From contig WFXH01000059.1 of the NCBI GenBank assembly GCA_015490715.1, positions 1 to 43,188 of the forward strand: a stretch of DNA of 43,188 bases, in the 5' to 3' direction. The DNA is from Saprospiraceae bacterium. GTDB lineage: Bacteria > Bacteroidota > Bacteroidia > Chitinophagales > Saprospiraceae. The notes under the pieces are model-generated. The model worked only from the letters and a program-made list of their open reading frames with translations. It was not told the origin of the DNA and did no database searches. Shown here in pieces: positions 1 to 6,863 of the stretch; position 1 is the first letter of the stretch, and each line of letters begins with the position of its first letter. The position numbers and the translations under genes are program-made.

Positions 1-651
1 ATGGCACAATAGGAGCATTCTACGATAGGTATTGTCTTCATCTGGCAATGCACGCTTCAAAGCCTCCAGTACATTTCGATACTTGTCGATGTATTCCTCA
101 TACCACTTTTTCGAGCAATTGGTATTTCCTCTTTCTTTTACGAAATGCTCTATACGCTCTCTCAACTGGTCAATACCATCACCTGTTTTAGCTGATACGC
201 TAATTGCTGGAAGATCAAATATTTTAGAAAACTCCTCCACATCAATCGCATACTGATGTTCTTCTACAAGATCCATTTTGTTGAAAACGACGAGCAAGGG
301 CATTCCCAAGTCCGACAGTTGTGTCAACAGCAGTAGTTGACGCTCGAGTTCGAGAGGGTCGAGCACATAGACGACTAAATCGGGAGATTCTTCGAGAAAA
401 TACTGCAGTACGACAGCTTGCTCGCCGCTATTGGGATGCAGGCTATAGGTGCCGGGAAGGTCGATCCACTCGGTGGATATTCCGTCGATATCGGTGCGAT
501 AGACCTTTTTTTCGACGGTGGTGCCGGGAAAATTGGCTGTCTTATACCGCTGGTGGGTGATCTTATTAAAAAGGGTGGTCTTACCGCTGTTGGGATTTCC
601 AACAAAGGCGATTTGCAAGGTCTTCGTATGCTTAAGCAGGGATGATTTCAA
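1..651 (-). CDS. feoB: Ferrous iron transporter FeoB, N-terminal part (cut by window edge)
   Basis: FeoB imports Fe(II) across the inner membrane. The 217 residues visible here are the cytosolic G-protein domain and the start of its helical bundle. The GTPase motifs are clear on the minus strand: G1 GNPNSGKTT, the G2 segment NFPGTTVEKK, G3 DLPG and G4 NKMD. The membrane domain lies beyond the left edge. No ATG is available upstream of G1 in this frame. The best start is TTG at 651-649, preceded by a GGGAG Shine-Dalgarno-like sequence; it overlaps the end of feoA by 20 bases, so the two are probably translationally coupled. A CTG at 639 is a weaker alternative. The order feoA-feoB on one strand is the classic Feo operon. 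The identity is secure; the start codon is not. Confidence 0.93.
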   Translation of the reverse strand, partial: MKSSLLKHTKTLQIAFVGNPNSGKTTLFNKITHQRYKTANFPGTTVEKKVYRTDIDGISTEWIDLPGTYSLHPNSGEQAVVLQYFLEESPDLVVYVLDPLELERQLLLLTQLSDLGMPLLVVFNKMDLVEEHQYAIDVEEFSKIFDLPAISVSAKTGDGIDQLRERIEHFVKERGNTNCSKKWYEEYIDKYRNVLEALKRALPDEDNTYRRMLLLCH

Positions 652-847
652 TTTGCTCCCATTCCTCTTTGCGCAATGCCATCAGGGTTGTGCCCGATTT
701 GACGTATACGCACCTGCCCATAGGAGATTGCCGCACGAGTTGAATGTTTTTTCCGGGCAATACTCCCATTTCATACAGCCTTCGGGCGAGGTATTTATCG
801 CGGATGCTCCTGATCTTGCCCTCTACTTTTGCAACAGCTTCGGCCAT
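632..847 (-). CDS. feoA: Ferrous iron transport accessory protein FeoA
   Basis: This is a 71-residue SH3-like cytosolic protein of the usual FeoA size. It works with FeoB in Fe(II) uptake, probably by contacting its G domain. Recognisable features are the central segment with YEMGVLPGK followed by the basic turn QSPMGRCVYV, and the closing MALRKEE strand. The start is ATG at 847-845. It overlaps feoB by about 20 bases. A perfect inverted repeat lies about 46 bases upstream, between this gene and the XRE/S24 regulator, and is the likely site of iron-responsive control. The assignment rests on family pattern, size and synteny with feoB. Confidence 0.9.
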   Translation of the reverse strand: MAEAVAKVEGKIRSIRDKYLARRLYEMGVLPGKNIQLVRQSPMGRCVYVKSGTTLMALRKEEWEQIEIIPA

Positions 848-892
848 TTCGTAGATTTTGCAGCCAAGTTACGGTGCTCTTGATCGCACTTC

Positions 893-912
893 AATACCTA
901 ATCTTAGGTATT
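893..912. promoter_or_regulatory. Perfect palindrome upstream of feoAB (candidate metal-responsive operator)
   Basis: Arms AATACCTAA (893-901) and TTAGGTATT (904-912) are perfect reverse complements around a 2-nt centre. The site begins 46 bases upstream of the feoA start and overlaps the stop codon of the regulator gene. No T-tract follows on either strand, so a terminator is unlikely. The TTAGG/CCTAA half-sites recall DtxR/MntR-type boxes, but the half-site order differs from the classical DtxR box, so which repressor binds is inference. Confidence 0.6.
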
Positions 913-1704
913 TTCATTTGAGAGCGTGCTCTTCGATGGACTTTTTTGGGGAAGCAGGTGCTCGAGTCGCTCGATCTTTTGGAGGATTTTATGCCATCGA
1001 TTTTGATAGAGGTAAGTTGAAATATCGGGGCAGATCTTACCTATCACCTTCCAAAGTTCTTGGACATCGTCAAAGGCTATCTCTATTACTGGATATTCGT
1101 CGTTGGATGAGCGCAGCACAAGGGTTGGCTCGTCGTCTTTTTTAAAGACAAATTTGCACAAGATACTATTCGTGGTCACGACGATGTAAGGATGTCCCTG
1201 CTTGATACTCTGGATATCTTCTACGGCAGTTGTCAATGCGTATTCGCCATCTTCAATGACGCCCTGCATGCTGTCGCCTTCTATTTGAAAACAGCGCATT
1301 GTGCGATCGCGGTATTTGTCTAATGGAAGGGAAAAACTCGGAAGGGATCGCATCCACTCTGGATTGTGGATATTGTCCGGATATCCAGCATAGGCGTGAC
1401 TGGGTACGAGTAGAATATTTTCTCGACCATGTTCGTCGGTAGTAATCACCTTAGGCAGTACATCAGCAGATCGATCGATGTATTTTTTTTCGCTCCAGCC
1501 GAATAGCCAGGAAGGATTGATGTGGAGTTTGCGCGCGAGCGCTTCGACGATATCGCCTCTCAATTTGATGCGTCCGCGCTCGATGTCTGCTATGGATTGG
1601 CTCGTCTCGAGAAATTCCGCCCACTCGCGCTGCGTCATTCCGCGTTCGATGCGGAGTATTTTCATGCGCAATGCCTCTATGGGGATACCCGCCGGTCGAT
1701 CCAT
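904..1704 (-). CDS. XRE-type regulator with S24 (LexA/CI-like) peptidase domain
   Basis: This is a DNA-binding repressor of the LexA/CI architecture, 266 residues from ATG at 1704. The frame extends to a TTG at 1740, but no feature favours that start. Residues about 14-70 form a helix-turn-helix (MKILRIERGMTQREWAEFL, then ADIERGR). A linker with the YAGYP segment carries the Ala-Gly bond typical of self-cleaving members. The S24 domain follows, with the EGDSM serine motif near the middle and a downstream lysine in CKFVFKK. Such proteins are common single regulators in Bacteroidota, and some respond to stress. It is co-directional with feoAB and ends inside the palindrome in front of feoA, so read-through into feoAB is possible. 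Its targets cannot be told from the sequence. Confidence 0.85.
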   Translation of the reverse strand: MDRPAGIPIEALRMKILRIERGMTQREWAEFLETSQSIADIERGRIKLRGDIVEALARKLHINPSWLFGWSEKKYIDRSADVLPKVITTDEHGRENILLVPSHAYAGYPDNIHNPEWMRSLPSFSLPLDKYRDRTMRCFQIEGDSMQGVIEDGEYALTTAVEDIQSIKQGHPYIVVTTNSILCKFVFKKDDEPTLVLRSSNDEYPVIEIAFDDVQELWKVIGKICPDISTYLYQNRWHKILQKIERLEHLLPQKSPSKSTLSNENT

Positions 1705-1756
1705 CACCGTGAGAATAATGCCAGCGGTAAATATACGCAAAAATCTGAATATTTCC

Positions 1757-1876
1757 TTATTTCGGGTGGTATCGTACGAATCCGCGATACTTTAATTCGA
1801 AGGAGCTACTCAGCCAGTACAGCACGACAAATCCAAAGATGCACAGCACAATCATTGTATGCCGTTGTTTTTTCAT
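1757..1876 (-). CDS. Small single-span membrane protein (39 aa), unrecognised
   Basis: This short frame begins ATG AAA AAA CAA and ends TAA. It encodes 39 residues: a basic head MKKQRH, a hydrophobic helix of about 16 residues (MIVLCIFGFVVLYWL), then a tail SSSFELKYRGFVRYHPK. The positive-inside pattern predicts a single-pass inner-membrane peptide with the tail outside. It lies just upstream of the XRE/S24 gene on the same strand, with its stop about 50 bases before that gene's ATG. No strong ribosome site is visible, which is usual in Bacteroidota. I do not recognise a family. Its reality rests on the tidy start, the helix and the charge asymmetry, so confidence is moderate. Confidence 0.5.
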   Translation of the reverse strand: MKKQRHTMIVLCIFGFVVLYWLSSSFELKYRGFVRYHPK

Positions 1877-2054
1877 CCGTAAATCTCTGTTTATTAAATC
1901 AATATCTATGCCAAAAACATTCAATGTGTTCGCGCCTAGGTCATTGATGAGATTCTCGCTCGTATGGACTAAATTTAATTATGGATTAAGAAAGAACTAC
2001 TACAGTTATTAGCGCTGTGAATACGTGCGTAAACAGTAGCGCGAATCCTTGGAA

Positions 2055-2086
2055 TTTCATCTATTCACAATAGACATATATTTTTG
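2055..2086 (+). promoter_or_regulatory. Possible Bacteroidota-type promoter upstream of dtd
   Basis: A -7 box TATTTTTG (2079-2086) fits TAnnTTTG exactly. A TTTC at 2055-2058 lies 20 bases upstream and is one base off the -33 consensus. Transcription would start near 2093, leaving a long leader of about 250 nt before dtd that would contain the TGTGCA cluster. Confidence 0.3.
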
Positions 2087-2145
2087 CTCTTCATATCAAA
2101 GTTGAACAGTTTCAATATCATTGATTTAACGAGTTTACGCATGGA

Positions 2146-2318
2146 TGTGCAAAAAGGTTGGTGTGCAAATTCCAAGGTCGTAGTCTAATGTGCAAAAACA
2201 CATGAAATGGTGAATTCGGTGGTTGTATTTTACGGCTTATTCTACCGTAGTGGTTACTCTGTAGGAGAAGGGGGAAAGTATGCACATTTTGGTGATAGGT
2301 ATGCACAATTTGTGCACA
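2146..2318. promoter_or_regulatory. Cluster of TGTGCA half-sites with one 15-bp palindrome
   Basis: TGTGCA or its complement occurs at 2146, 2162, 2189, 2281, 2302, 2311 and 2313, seven hits in about 170 bases where well under one is expected. Two of them form TGCACAA-T-TTGTGCA (2302-2316), a perfect inverted repeat. The cluster ends about 30 bases before the dtd start. The 11-mer TTTGTGCACAT (2309-2319) recurs in the adhesin promoter at 37491-37501. A regulator-binding array is the natural reading; the regulator is unknown. Confidence 0.5.
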
Positions 2319-2346
2319 TCGAGCTGTGGAGTAAAATGTCGAAATC

Positions 2347-2799
2347 ATGCGAGTAGTTGTACAGCGCGTGGCTGAGGCCAGTGTGGAGATCAATGAGGAG
2401 ATAGTTTCCTCTATTGGCAGGGGGTTGCTCATCTTGCTCGGCATAGAAGAAGGTGACGACGAAAGCGATGCCGAGTGGCTTGCTTCGAAGATCGTACAGA
2501 TGCGCATCTTCAATGACGATGCCGGTAAGATGAATCGATCGGTCATAGATATTGATGGGGAAATTATGGTCGTGAGTCAGTTTACTCTTCATGCGTCTAC
2601 GAAGAAGGGCAACAGGCCTTCGTTTATTCGAGCGGCGAAGCCTGAAAGGGCCATTCCGTTGTATGAGTATTTTGTTACCTCTGTGGAGAAGAAGCTGTCT
2701 AAATCGGTTGCAACGGGTACTTTTGGAGCGTATATGCAGGTACGGCTCGTCAACGATGGGCCGGTCACCATCGTCATGGACAGTAAAAATCGCGAGTGA
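2347..2799 (+). CDS. dtd: D-aminoacyl-tRNA deacylase (Dtd)
   Basis: Dtd hydrolyses D-aminoacyl-tRNAs and glycyl-tRNA(Ala), clearing mischarged tRNA in the cytosol. At 150 residues the protein has the family's normal length. It shows the N-terminal MRVVVQRVAEASVEI, the SQFTL motif (in VVSQFTLHAS) that lines the active site, and the C-terminal cross-subunit motif NDGPVTI. The start is ATG at 2347, giving the canonical MR(V/A)V(V/L)QRV opening. The stop overlaps the start of the MazG-like gene (TGATG), so the genes are coupled, and the PP2C gene follows 12 bases after that. The cluster of TGTGCA sites immediately upstream is the obvious place for control. Confidence 0.95.
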   Translation: MRVVVQRVAEASVEINEEIVSSIGRGLLILLGIEEGDDESDAEWLASKIVQMRIFNDDAGKMNRSVIDIDGEIMVVSQFTLHASTKKGNRPSFIRAAKPERAIPLYEYFVTSVEKKLSKSVATGTFGAYMQVRLVNDGPVTIVMDSKNRE

Positions 2800-3149
2800 T
2801 GGAAGATCTCGGTTTGCGAAGGGCCCAGCAAGTGGTCGATCGCTGGATCAAGGAAGTGGGTGTTCGGTACTTTCATCCCGTGACTAATACGGCTATATTG
2901 GCGGAGGAAGTTGGGGAAGTGGCGCATATCGTCGTCCGCAAATGGGGGGAGCAGTCTTTTAAGACGGCAGAGGAGGAAGAGCGTGCGCAGGATCAGCTGG
3001 GTGAGGAATTAGCGGATGTGTTGTTCGTTCTGTTGTGTCTGAGCAATCAGCTCGGTGTGGATCTCGAAGAGGCCTTTCGGCGTCGGATGGATAAAAAGAC
3101 CACACGAGATCGCGATCGTCACAGAAACAATCCTAAATTGCGCGATTGA
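2799..3149 (+). CDS. MazG-like nucleotide pyrophosphohydrolase
   Basis: This is a 116-residue all-alpha NTP pyrophosphohydrolase of the MazG/dUTPase-like group, which splits NTPs or dNTPs into NMP and pyrophosphate. The metal-binding helices are evident: EEVGEVA in the first half and EELADVLF in the second. It is the compact single-domain type common in Bacteroidota. The ATG at 2799 overlaps the dtd stop by one base; the GTG at 2796 is less likely. The C-terminal tail is strongly charged (RRRMDKKTTRDRDRHRNNPK). Pairing with dtd gives a small quality-control operon. The substrate cannot be set from sequence. Confidence 0.88.
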   Translation: MEDLGLRRAQQVVDRWIKEVGVRYFHPVTNTAILAEEVGEVAHIVVRKWGEQSFKTAEEEERAQDQLGEELADVLFVLLCLSNQLGVDLEEAFRRRMDKKTTRDRDRHRNNPKLRD

Positions 3150-3161
3150 AGGAGGTATAAA

Positions 3162-4403
3162 ATGGTTGGCGACAATCTCGAAGATAAAGTTGGCAAAAAG
3201 CAACTGCAGATTCGCAATCTCTACAGCTTTATCCAAGCGATCAATCACAATGCATCGCGTGATGAGTTGTACAGCATGTATGAGGAGTGTTTAGGGTGGT
3301 TGATGGGTGTGCGGCAGATGATGTTGTTTATCAAGGAGGGCGATCGGTGGAATCGCGTTGCACAAATCGACTTCGAACAGCTTCAACAAGACGATAGTGC
3401 TGTGCTCGAGGCCATACGGCGGATCGATCCGAAGAGCCTGTATCCGGTGGATCAGCCTGATGAGGGGGTATTAAGAGACGTGCGCTACATCATACCTGTT
3501 CTTCACAAGAAGGAGCCGCTGGCCTATGTCGTCATCGGGGACATTCAGCTCAGTCCGTCGGAAGACATTTACGAAGCCATCGAATTTATCTCGATGGTGA
3601 CCAACATCATTGTGATGGCGGTGGAGAACAAGCGCTTGTTTAAGGAGCAGCTCATGAAGGAAAAGATGCGGCAAGAGCTGCTCGTGGCCGAGCGCGTACA
3701 GCGCATGCTCATACCCGACCGCTTTCCCGACAATGCATGCATATCCCTTTCGAGTCTGTATATTCCTCATTCGGGTATCGGTGGAGATTATTTTGACTAT
3801 ATACCGTTTGACGAGGATCGATTTGTCTTGTGTATGGCCGATGTGTCGGGCAAGGGCATTTCTGCTGCTCTGTTGATGGCCAATTTTCAGGCTTTGGTGC
3901 GCACGCTCATCCGTCACTACCGGGATTTGGGTGCCTTCATCATTGCGCTCAACGATGCGGTGCGTTCGATCACGCGAAGCGAGCGCCATTTGACCTTTTT
4001 CGTCATGGATGTCAATCTCAAGACGCGTCAGGTCAAGTACATCAATGCGGGGCATTATCCTCCGATTCTCTGGACAGGGAAAGAATGCGTGGATCTAAAA
4101 GAGGGCTGTACGATTATCGGTTGTCTGGAAGATTTGGGTCCAGTGCGAGAAGGAGAGTTTACCCTTGAGCCGGGGTACATGGTCTTGACTTTTACCGACG
4201 GTCTCATCGAAATCTTCAATGCAGACAATGAAATGTTGTCCGACCAATTTCTCAAAGCGATCGTACAGCAATACGCGCATCTTCCGCCTGCGGAGTTTAA
4301 CGAAAAGCTCAGGGAAAAGCTCATCGAATATCACGGAAGTGATCGCTTTGATGACGACATTGCCATCCTCACTATGAAGTACAACGGCGTATGTGCCGTT
4401 TGA
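3162..4403 (+). CDS. PP2C-type (SpoIIE/RsbU) serine phosphatase with N-terminal sensor domain
   Basis: This 413-residue cytosolic protein carries a GAF-like sensor region (about 20-165), a short coiled-coil linker (about 165-190) and a C-terminal SpoIIE/RsbU phosphatase domain. Metal-binding motifs are present in order: GGDYFDY near 206, ADVSGKGISAALL near 226, AGHYPP near 296, FTDGLIE near 344 and DDDIAILT near 397. Such enzymes dephosphorylate anti-anti-sigma (STAS) proteins in partner-switching pathways. No STAS or kinase gene is nearby, so the partner is elsewhere or different. A good Shine-Dalgarno GGAGG lies 8 bases before ATG 3162; a GTATAAAAT word overlaps the start. It is the third gene of the dtd operon. 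Confidence 0.9.
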   Translation: MVGDNLEDKVGKKQLQIRNLYSFIQAINHNASRDELYSMYEECLGWLMGVRQMMLFIKEGDRWNRVAQIDFEQLQQDDSAVLEAIRRIDPKSLYPVDQPDEGVLRDVRYIIPVLHKKEPLAYVVIGDIQLSPSEDIYEAIEFISMVTNIIVMAVENKRLFKEQLMKEKMRQELLVAERVQRMLIPDRFPDNACISLSSLYIPHSGIGGDYFDYIPFDEDRFVLCMADVSGKGISAALLMANFQALVRTLIRHYRDLGAFIIALNDAVRSITRSERHLTFFVMDVNLKTRQVKYINAGHYPPILWTGKECVDLKEGCTIIGCLEDLGPVREGEFTLEPGYMVLTFTDGLIEIFNADNEMLSDQFLKAIVQQYAHLPPAEFNEKLREKLIEYHGSDRFDDDIAILTMKYNGVCAV

Positions 4404-4505
4404 GCATTGGGTGGAGGCCTCGGCGATAGGTTTGGGAGTCTTAGATGCCTTGGATAATTTTGGCTACAGTAAATACCGATCGATGGGGCGGCAGACGATG
4501 TCGCA

Positions 4506-4530
4506 CGATTTCATACGTAGTATAAAATCG
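4506..4530. repeat. Hairpin built of two facing copies of the GTATRAAAT word
   Basis: CGATTTCATA (4506-4515) and TATAAAATCG (4521-4530) are reverse complements with one mismatch, around a 5-nt loop. The arms are an inverted GTATGAAAT (4508-4516) and a direct GTATAAAAT (4520-4528), each extended by CG. No T-run follows. Paired inverted copies in a spacer downstream of a gene resemble the terminator-like inverted pairs seen for DNA uptake sequences in other bacteria. Confidence 0.6.
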
Positions 4531-4686
4531 TAGTCCTTGATGTAGTGATGCGTGGATGGGCTGAGGGAAGATGTGATGGCGGGAAAGGGTTCTATTGGTT
4601 AAATACTGTTTTTTTGCAATGCGGCATGGCTATTGCGTTGTAGTATTAGAGTGGTTTGTGTGATGTAGTTGGGTGTATGAAAACAA

Positions 4687-4714
4687 TTGTTATGATTACG
4701 AAATTATATCTTTA
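4687..4714 (+). promoter_or_regulatory. Candidate promoter of the CBS / Omp85 genes
   Basis: TTG (4687-4689), 17 bases, then TATCTTTA (4707-4714), one base off TAnnTTTG. The predicted start near 4721 leaves a leader of about 22 nt before ATG 4743. Confidence 0.4.
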
Positions 4715-4742
4715 CCAGAGAAATGCACATAATGGGTGAGCG

Positions 4743-5414
4743 ATGAAAGTCAGAGACTTACTGGAGAAGCACATCGAGCCTTTGAAGCTCGAGGATACCG
4801 TAGGGGTAGCACTGGCGCGGATGGGCGTATACGGCTTGGAGACGCTTCCCTTAGTGTCGGAGGAGGATATGTTTTTAGGGATGGTAAAGAAGGTGTACTT
4901 AGAGGGTTTGGATGCACACATGCCGTTACGCAAGGTCGTCGAAAAATTGGCCATTGATCAAAGGGATGCTGTAAAGGAAAAGGAACACATCTACGAGGCC
5001 TTTAATAAGGCCTATAGTACGGATGCGCGAATTGTGGCGATCACGGATGAGGATGGGAAATACGTGGGGGTGGCCACAGAGCATAAGTTGATGAAGAGTT
5101 TTATGGGTTGTTTTTCCTTTACCGAGCCGGGCAGCATTGTGGTTTTGCGCATAGCGAAGAGGGATTATTCCCTTCAGCGCGTAGCTGGCATCGTCGAGCA
5201 AGAGGGCGCCTCGGTGCTGTCGTCCATACTCCACAATGCAGAGCGTGACGACGATATACTGCTCACTTTAAAGATCAATAAGCATGATCCGACCGACATA
5301 ATAGAGTCGTTCCGGCGGCATGAGTACGATGTGGTGATGATCTTTTCGCCGATAGAACACAGGGATACGATTAAGGAGCGTTTAGAGCATTTGATGGGTT
5401 ATCTGGATGTATAG
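4743..5414 (+). CDS. CBS-pair protein with C-terminal ACT-like domain
   Basis: This 223-residue cytosolic protein has two CBS motifs (about 1-60 and 68-125) that form an adenosyl-nucleotide-binding Bateman module. An ACT-like regulatory domain follows (about 130-220), starting at SIVVLRIAKRDYSLQRVAGIVEQEGA. This is the AcuB-like layout. The ligand and target are unknown. The start is ATG 4743 with a weak GGGTGAG before it. The next gene, an Omp85-family outer-membrane protein, begins two bases after the stop, so the two are co-transcribed. In many Bacteroidota a CBS gene lies near nadK and bamA; no nadK is present here. Confidence 0.85.
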   Translation: MKVRDLLEKHIEPLKLEDTVGVALARMGVYGLETLPLVSEEDMFLGMVKKVYLEGLDAHMPLRKVVEKLAIDQRDAVKEKEHIYEAFNKAYSTDARIVAITDEDGKYVGVATEHKLMKSFMGCFSFTEPGSIVVLRIAKRDYSLQRVAGIVEQEGASVLSSILHNAERDDDILLTLKINKHDPTDIIESFRRHEYDVVMIFSPIEHRDTIKERLEHLMGYLDV

Positions 5415-5416
5415 TA

Positions 5417-6847
5417 GTGAGAAGTGCAGTCGGGAGGAATATTGCAGTGTGTCGCCTTTGTTTGCTCATCTTCTTGGGGTATTGCACTTCGGTAGCTCTT
5501 CCGGCGCAGGATAGTGCATGGGTTGTCGGCAGTGTGACGGTGGAGGGCTTGAAGAAGACGCGTTTGGATGTTGTGCGGAGTTATCTATGTGTGGAGGAGG
5601 GTGATGTGATACAGCGCGGTGGATTGGTAGAGGTGTTGCAGCATTGTCGCAAAAATCTTCTTCTCACGCGCCTATTTCGCGATGTAGTCATCGATGTCGA
5701 CACTTCGCAAGGAGAGGAACTCCACTTAAAGGTACGCGTAGAAGAGCTTTGGTACATCTATCCCGGGTTGTACTTTCAGCTGGCGGATCGAAATTTCAAT
5801 GAGTGGGCGCAATTGCATCGCTACTCGTTGCGCAGAATCAATATCGGGCCGACGCTTTGGTATTTCAATGTGACTGGTCGGGGGGATATATTGAGTTTTT
5901 TGTGGCATGAGGGATATACCCGTCGTTTTCATTTGGCCTATCGGCGTGACGGATTACCTCGGTGGAAGAAGTGGGGTTGGGGGATGGAGCTGTTTTACCG
6001 CGATCGCAAGGAGGTGGGGTATCGCATACGGTCCAACAGGCTGGAATTTTATCGCAATGACGATGAAGTGCAGTTGCGCAGGAGGGGGGTGGAGTTGTAT
6101 TTGACGAGGCAGGAAAATGTGCACACGCGTTGGACGTTTCATTTGGCCTATACGGATTTGCGGATGGGCACCCATTTGTATCGCCTTCGCGGAGATTTCT
6201 TAGGTGGCGAGAGAGGCCTGCAGTTTTTCTCGCTTTGGTGGAAGTACAGTTATACAGCGCTTGATCGGCGGGACTATCCCCTTTCGGGGTGGATGGTAGA
6301 GGTCCTTTTGCGCAAAGATGGGCTTGCACCTTCGGATGGCGTGCAGTTTTTGTACACGGATTTATTATGGCGGGGGTATCGATCGTTAGGAGCTCGGATC
6401 ACTGGCGGAGTGGTGGTGCGCGCGCAGAAGCAGTGGATAGAGACCGAAGTGCCGTATTATTTTCGGCATTTCTTTGGCTACGGCGAGCATCAGCTCAGGG
6501 GATACGAGCTCTACGTCGTAGAGGGCACGGATTTTGGGTATCTGAAGGCCTTGCTGAGCTATGCGTTATGGCGCGGCAAGATGCGTATAGGCTGGAGAGG
6601 GTTCCATTTATCGGATTATCGCCGTGGGGAGGGCATGCCGATAGAGTTGTATTTGGCCTTTCAATGGGATGTGGGTAGAGTGTGGACCTTTGCTTCGGTG
6701 GAAAATTCACTAAACGATAAAGTGTTGACCGGAGGGGGGCCGGCCGTACACATTGTATGGAGCAATCGCTACGTGATGCGCATTGAGTGGAGTATCAATC
6801 GGTGTGGAGAAAAGGGGGTGTATTTGCACTTTATGCGGAGCTATTAG
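5417..6847 (+). CDS. Short Omp85/BamA-family outer-membrane protein with a single POTRA domain
   Basis: This outer-membrane beta-barrel protein of 476 residues is much shorter than BamA (usually about 800). After a signal peptide ending near SVALPAQD comes one POTRA domain (about 36-112, with VGSVTVEGLKKTR and VRVEE) and then a 16-strand-type barrel. The barrel carries the loop-6 motif HQLRGYE near 358-364 that marks the Omp85 superfamily. The open frame begins with GTG at 5417. A second GTG at 5447 follows a good GGGAGG and gives a cleaner signal peptide, so either may be used. It probably assembles or exports a specific substrate, not general outer-membrane proteins. It is convergent with the glucosaminidase gene, 16 bases away. 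Confidence 0.85.
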   Translation: MRSAVGRNIAVCRLCLLIFLGYCTSVALPAQDSAWVVGSVTVEGLKKTRLDVVRSYLCVEEGDVIQRGGLVEVLQHCRKNLLLTRLFRDVVIDVDTSQGEELHLKVRVEELWYIYPGLYFQLADRNFNEWAQLHRYSLRRINIGPTLWYFNVTGRGDILSFLWHEGYTRRFHLAYRRDGLPRWKKWGWGMELFYRDRKEVGYRIRSNRLEFYRNDDEVQLRRRGVELYLTRQENVHTRWTFHLAYTDLRMGTHLYRLRGDFLGGERGLQFFSLWWKYSYTALDRRDYPLSGWMVEVLLRKDGLAPSDGVQFLYTDLLWRGYRSLGARITGGVVVRAQKQWIETEVPYYFRHFFGYGEHQLRGYELYVVEGTDFGYLKALLSYALWRGKMRIGWRGFHLSDYRRGEGMPIELYLAFQWDVGRVWTFASVENSLNDKVLTGGGPAVHIVWSNRYVMRIEWSINRCGEKGVYLHFMRSY

Positions 6848-6863
6848 CGCGTCGAGAGACGTT

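Larger units (their letters stand above)
1877..2346. other. Intergenic region between the small membrane gene and dtd
   Basis: These 470 bases hold no convincing gene. They are more AT-rich than their surroundings. They contain a possible promoter (2055-2086), a dense cluster of TGTGCA half-sites (2146-2318), an ATGAAATGGTGAAT word at 2202 that recurs at 37050, and a small TACGG/CCGTA inverted repeat at 2231-2249. Frames on the minus strand here run into the antisense of dtd and look like shadows. Confidence 0.6.
4404..4742. other. Intergenic region between the PP2C gene and the CBS gene
   Basis: I find no gene in these 339 bases; the longest start-to-stop frame with an ATG that I checked, from 4445, codes 26 unremarkable residues. 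The region holds the inverted pair of the iterated GTATRAAAT word at 4506-4530 and a candidate promoter at 4687-4714 for the next gene. No T-rich classical terminator is visible for the dtd operon. Confidence 0.6.

Noticed and set aside
893-912. Palindrome as terminator of the XRE/S24 gene
   Set aside because: It overlaps the stop codon and lacks a T-tract downstream; its place before feoA fits an operator better.
2118-2592. Two minus-strand frames crossing the start of dtd
   Set aside because: They are antisense to the conserved dtd N-terminus and run through the regulatory cluster.
4506-4530. Hairpin as a Rho-independent terminator
   Set aside because: The stem is AT-rich and no T-run follows on either strand, unlike the clear terminator after clpB.
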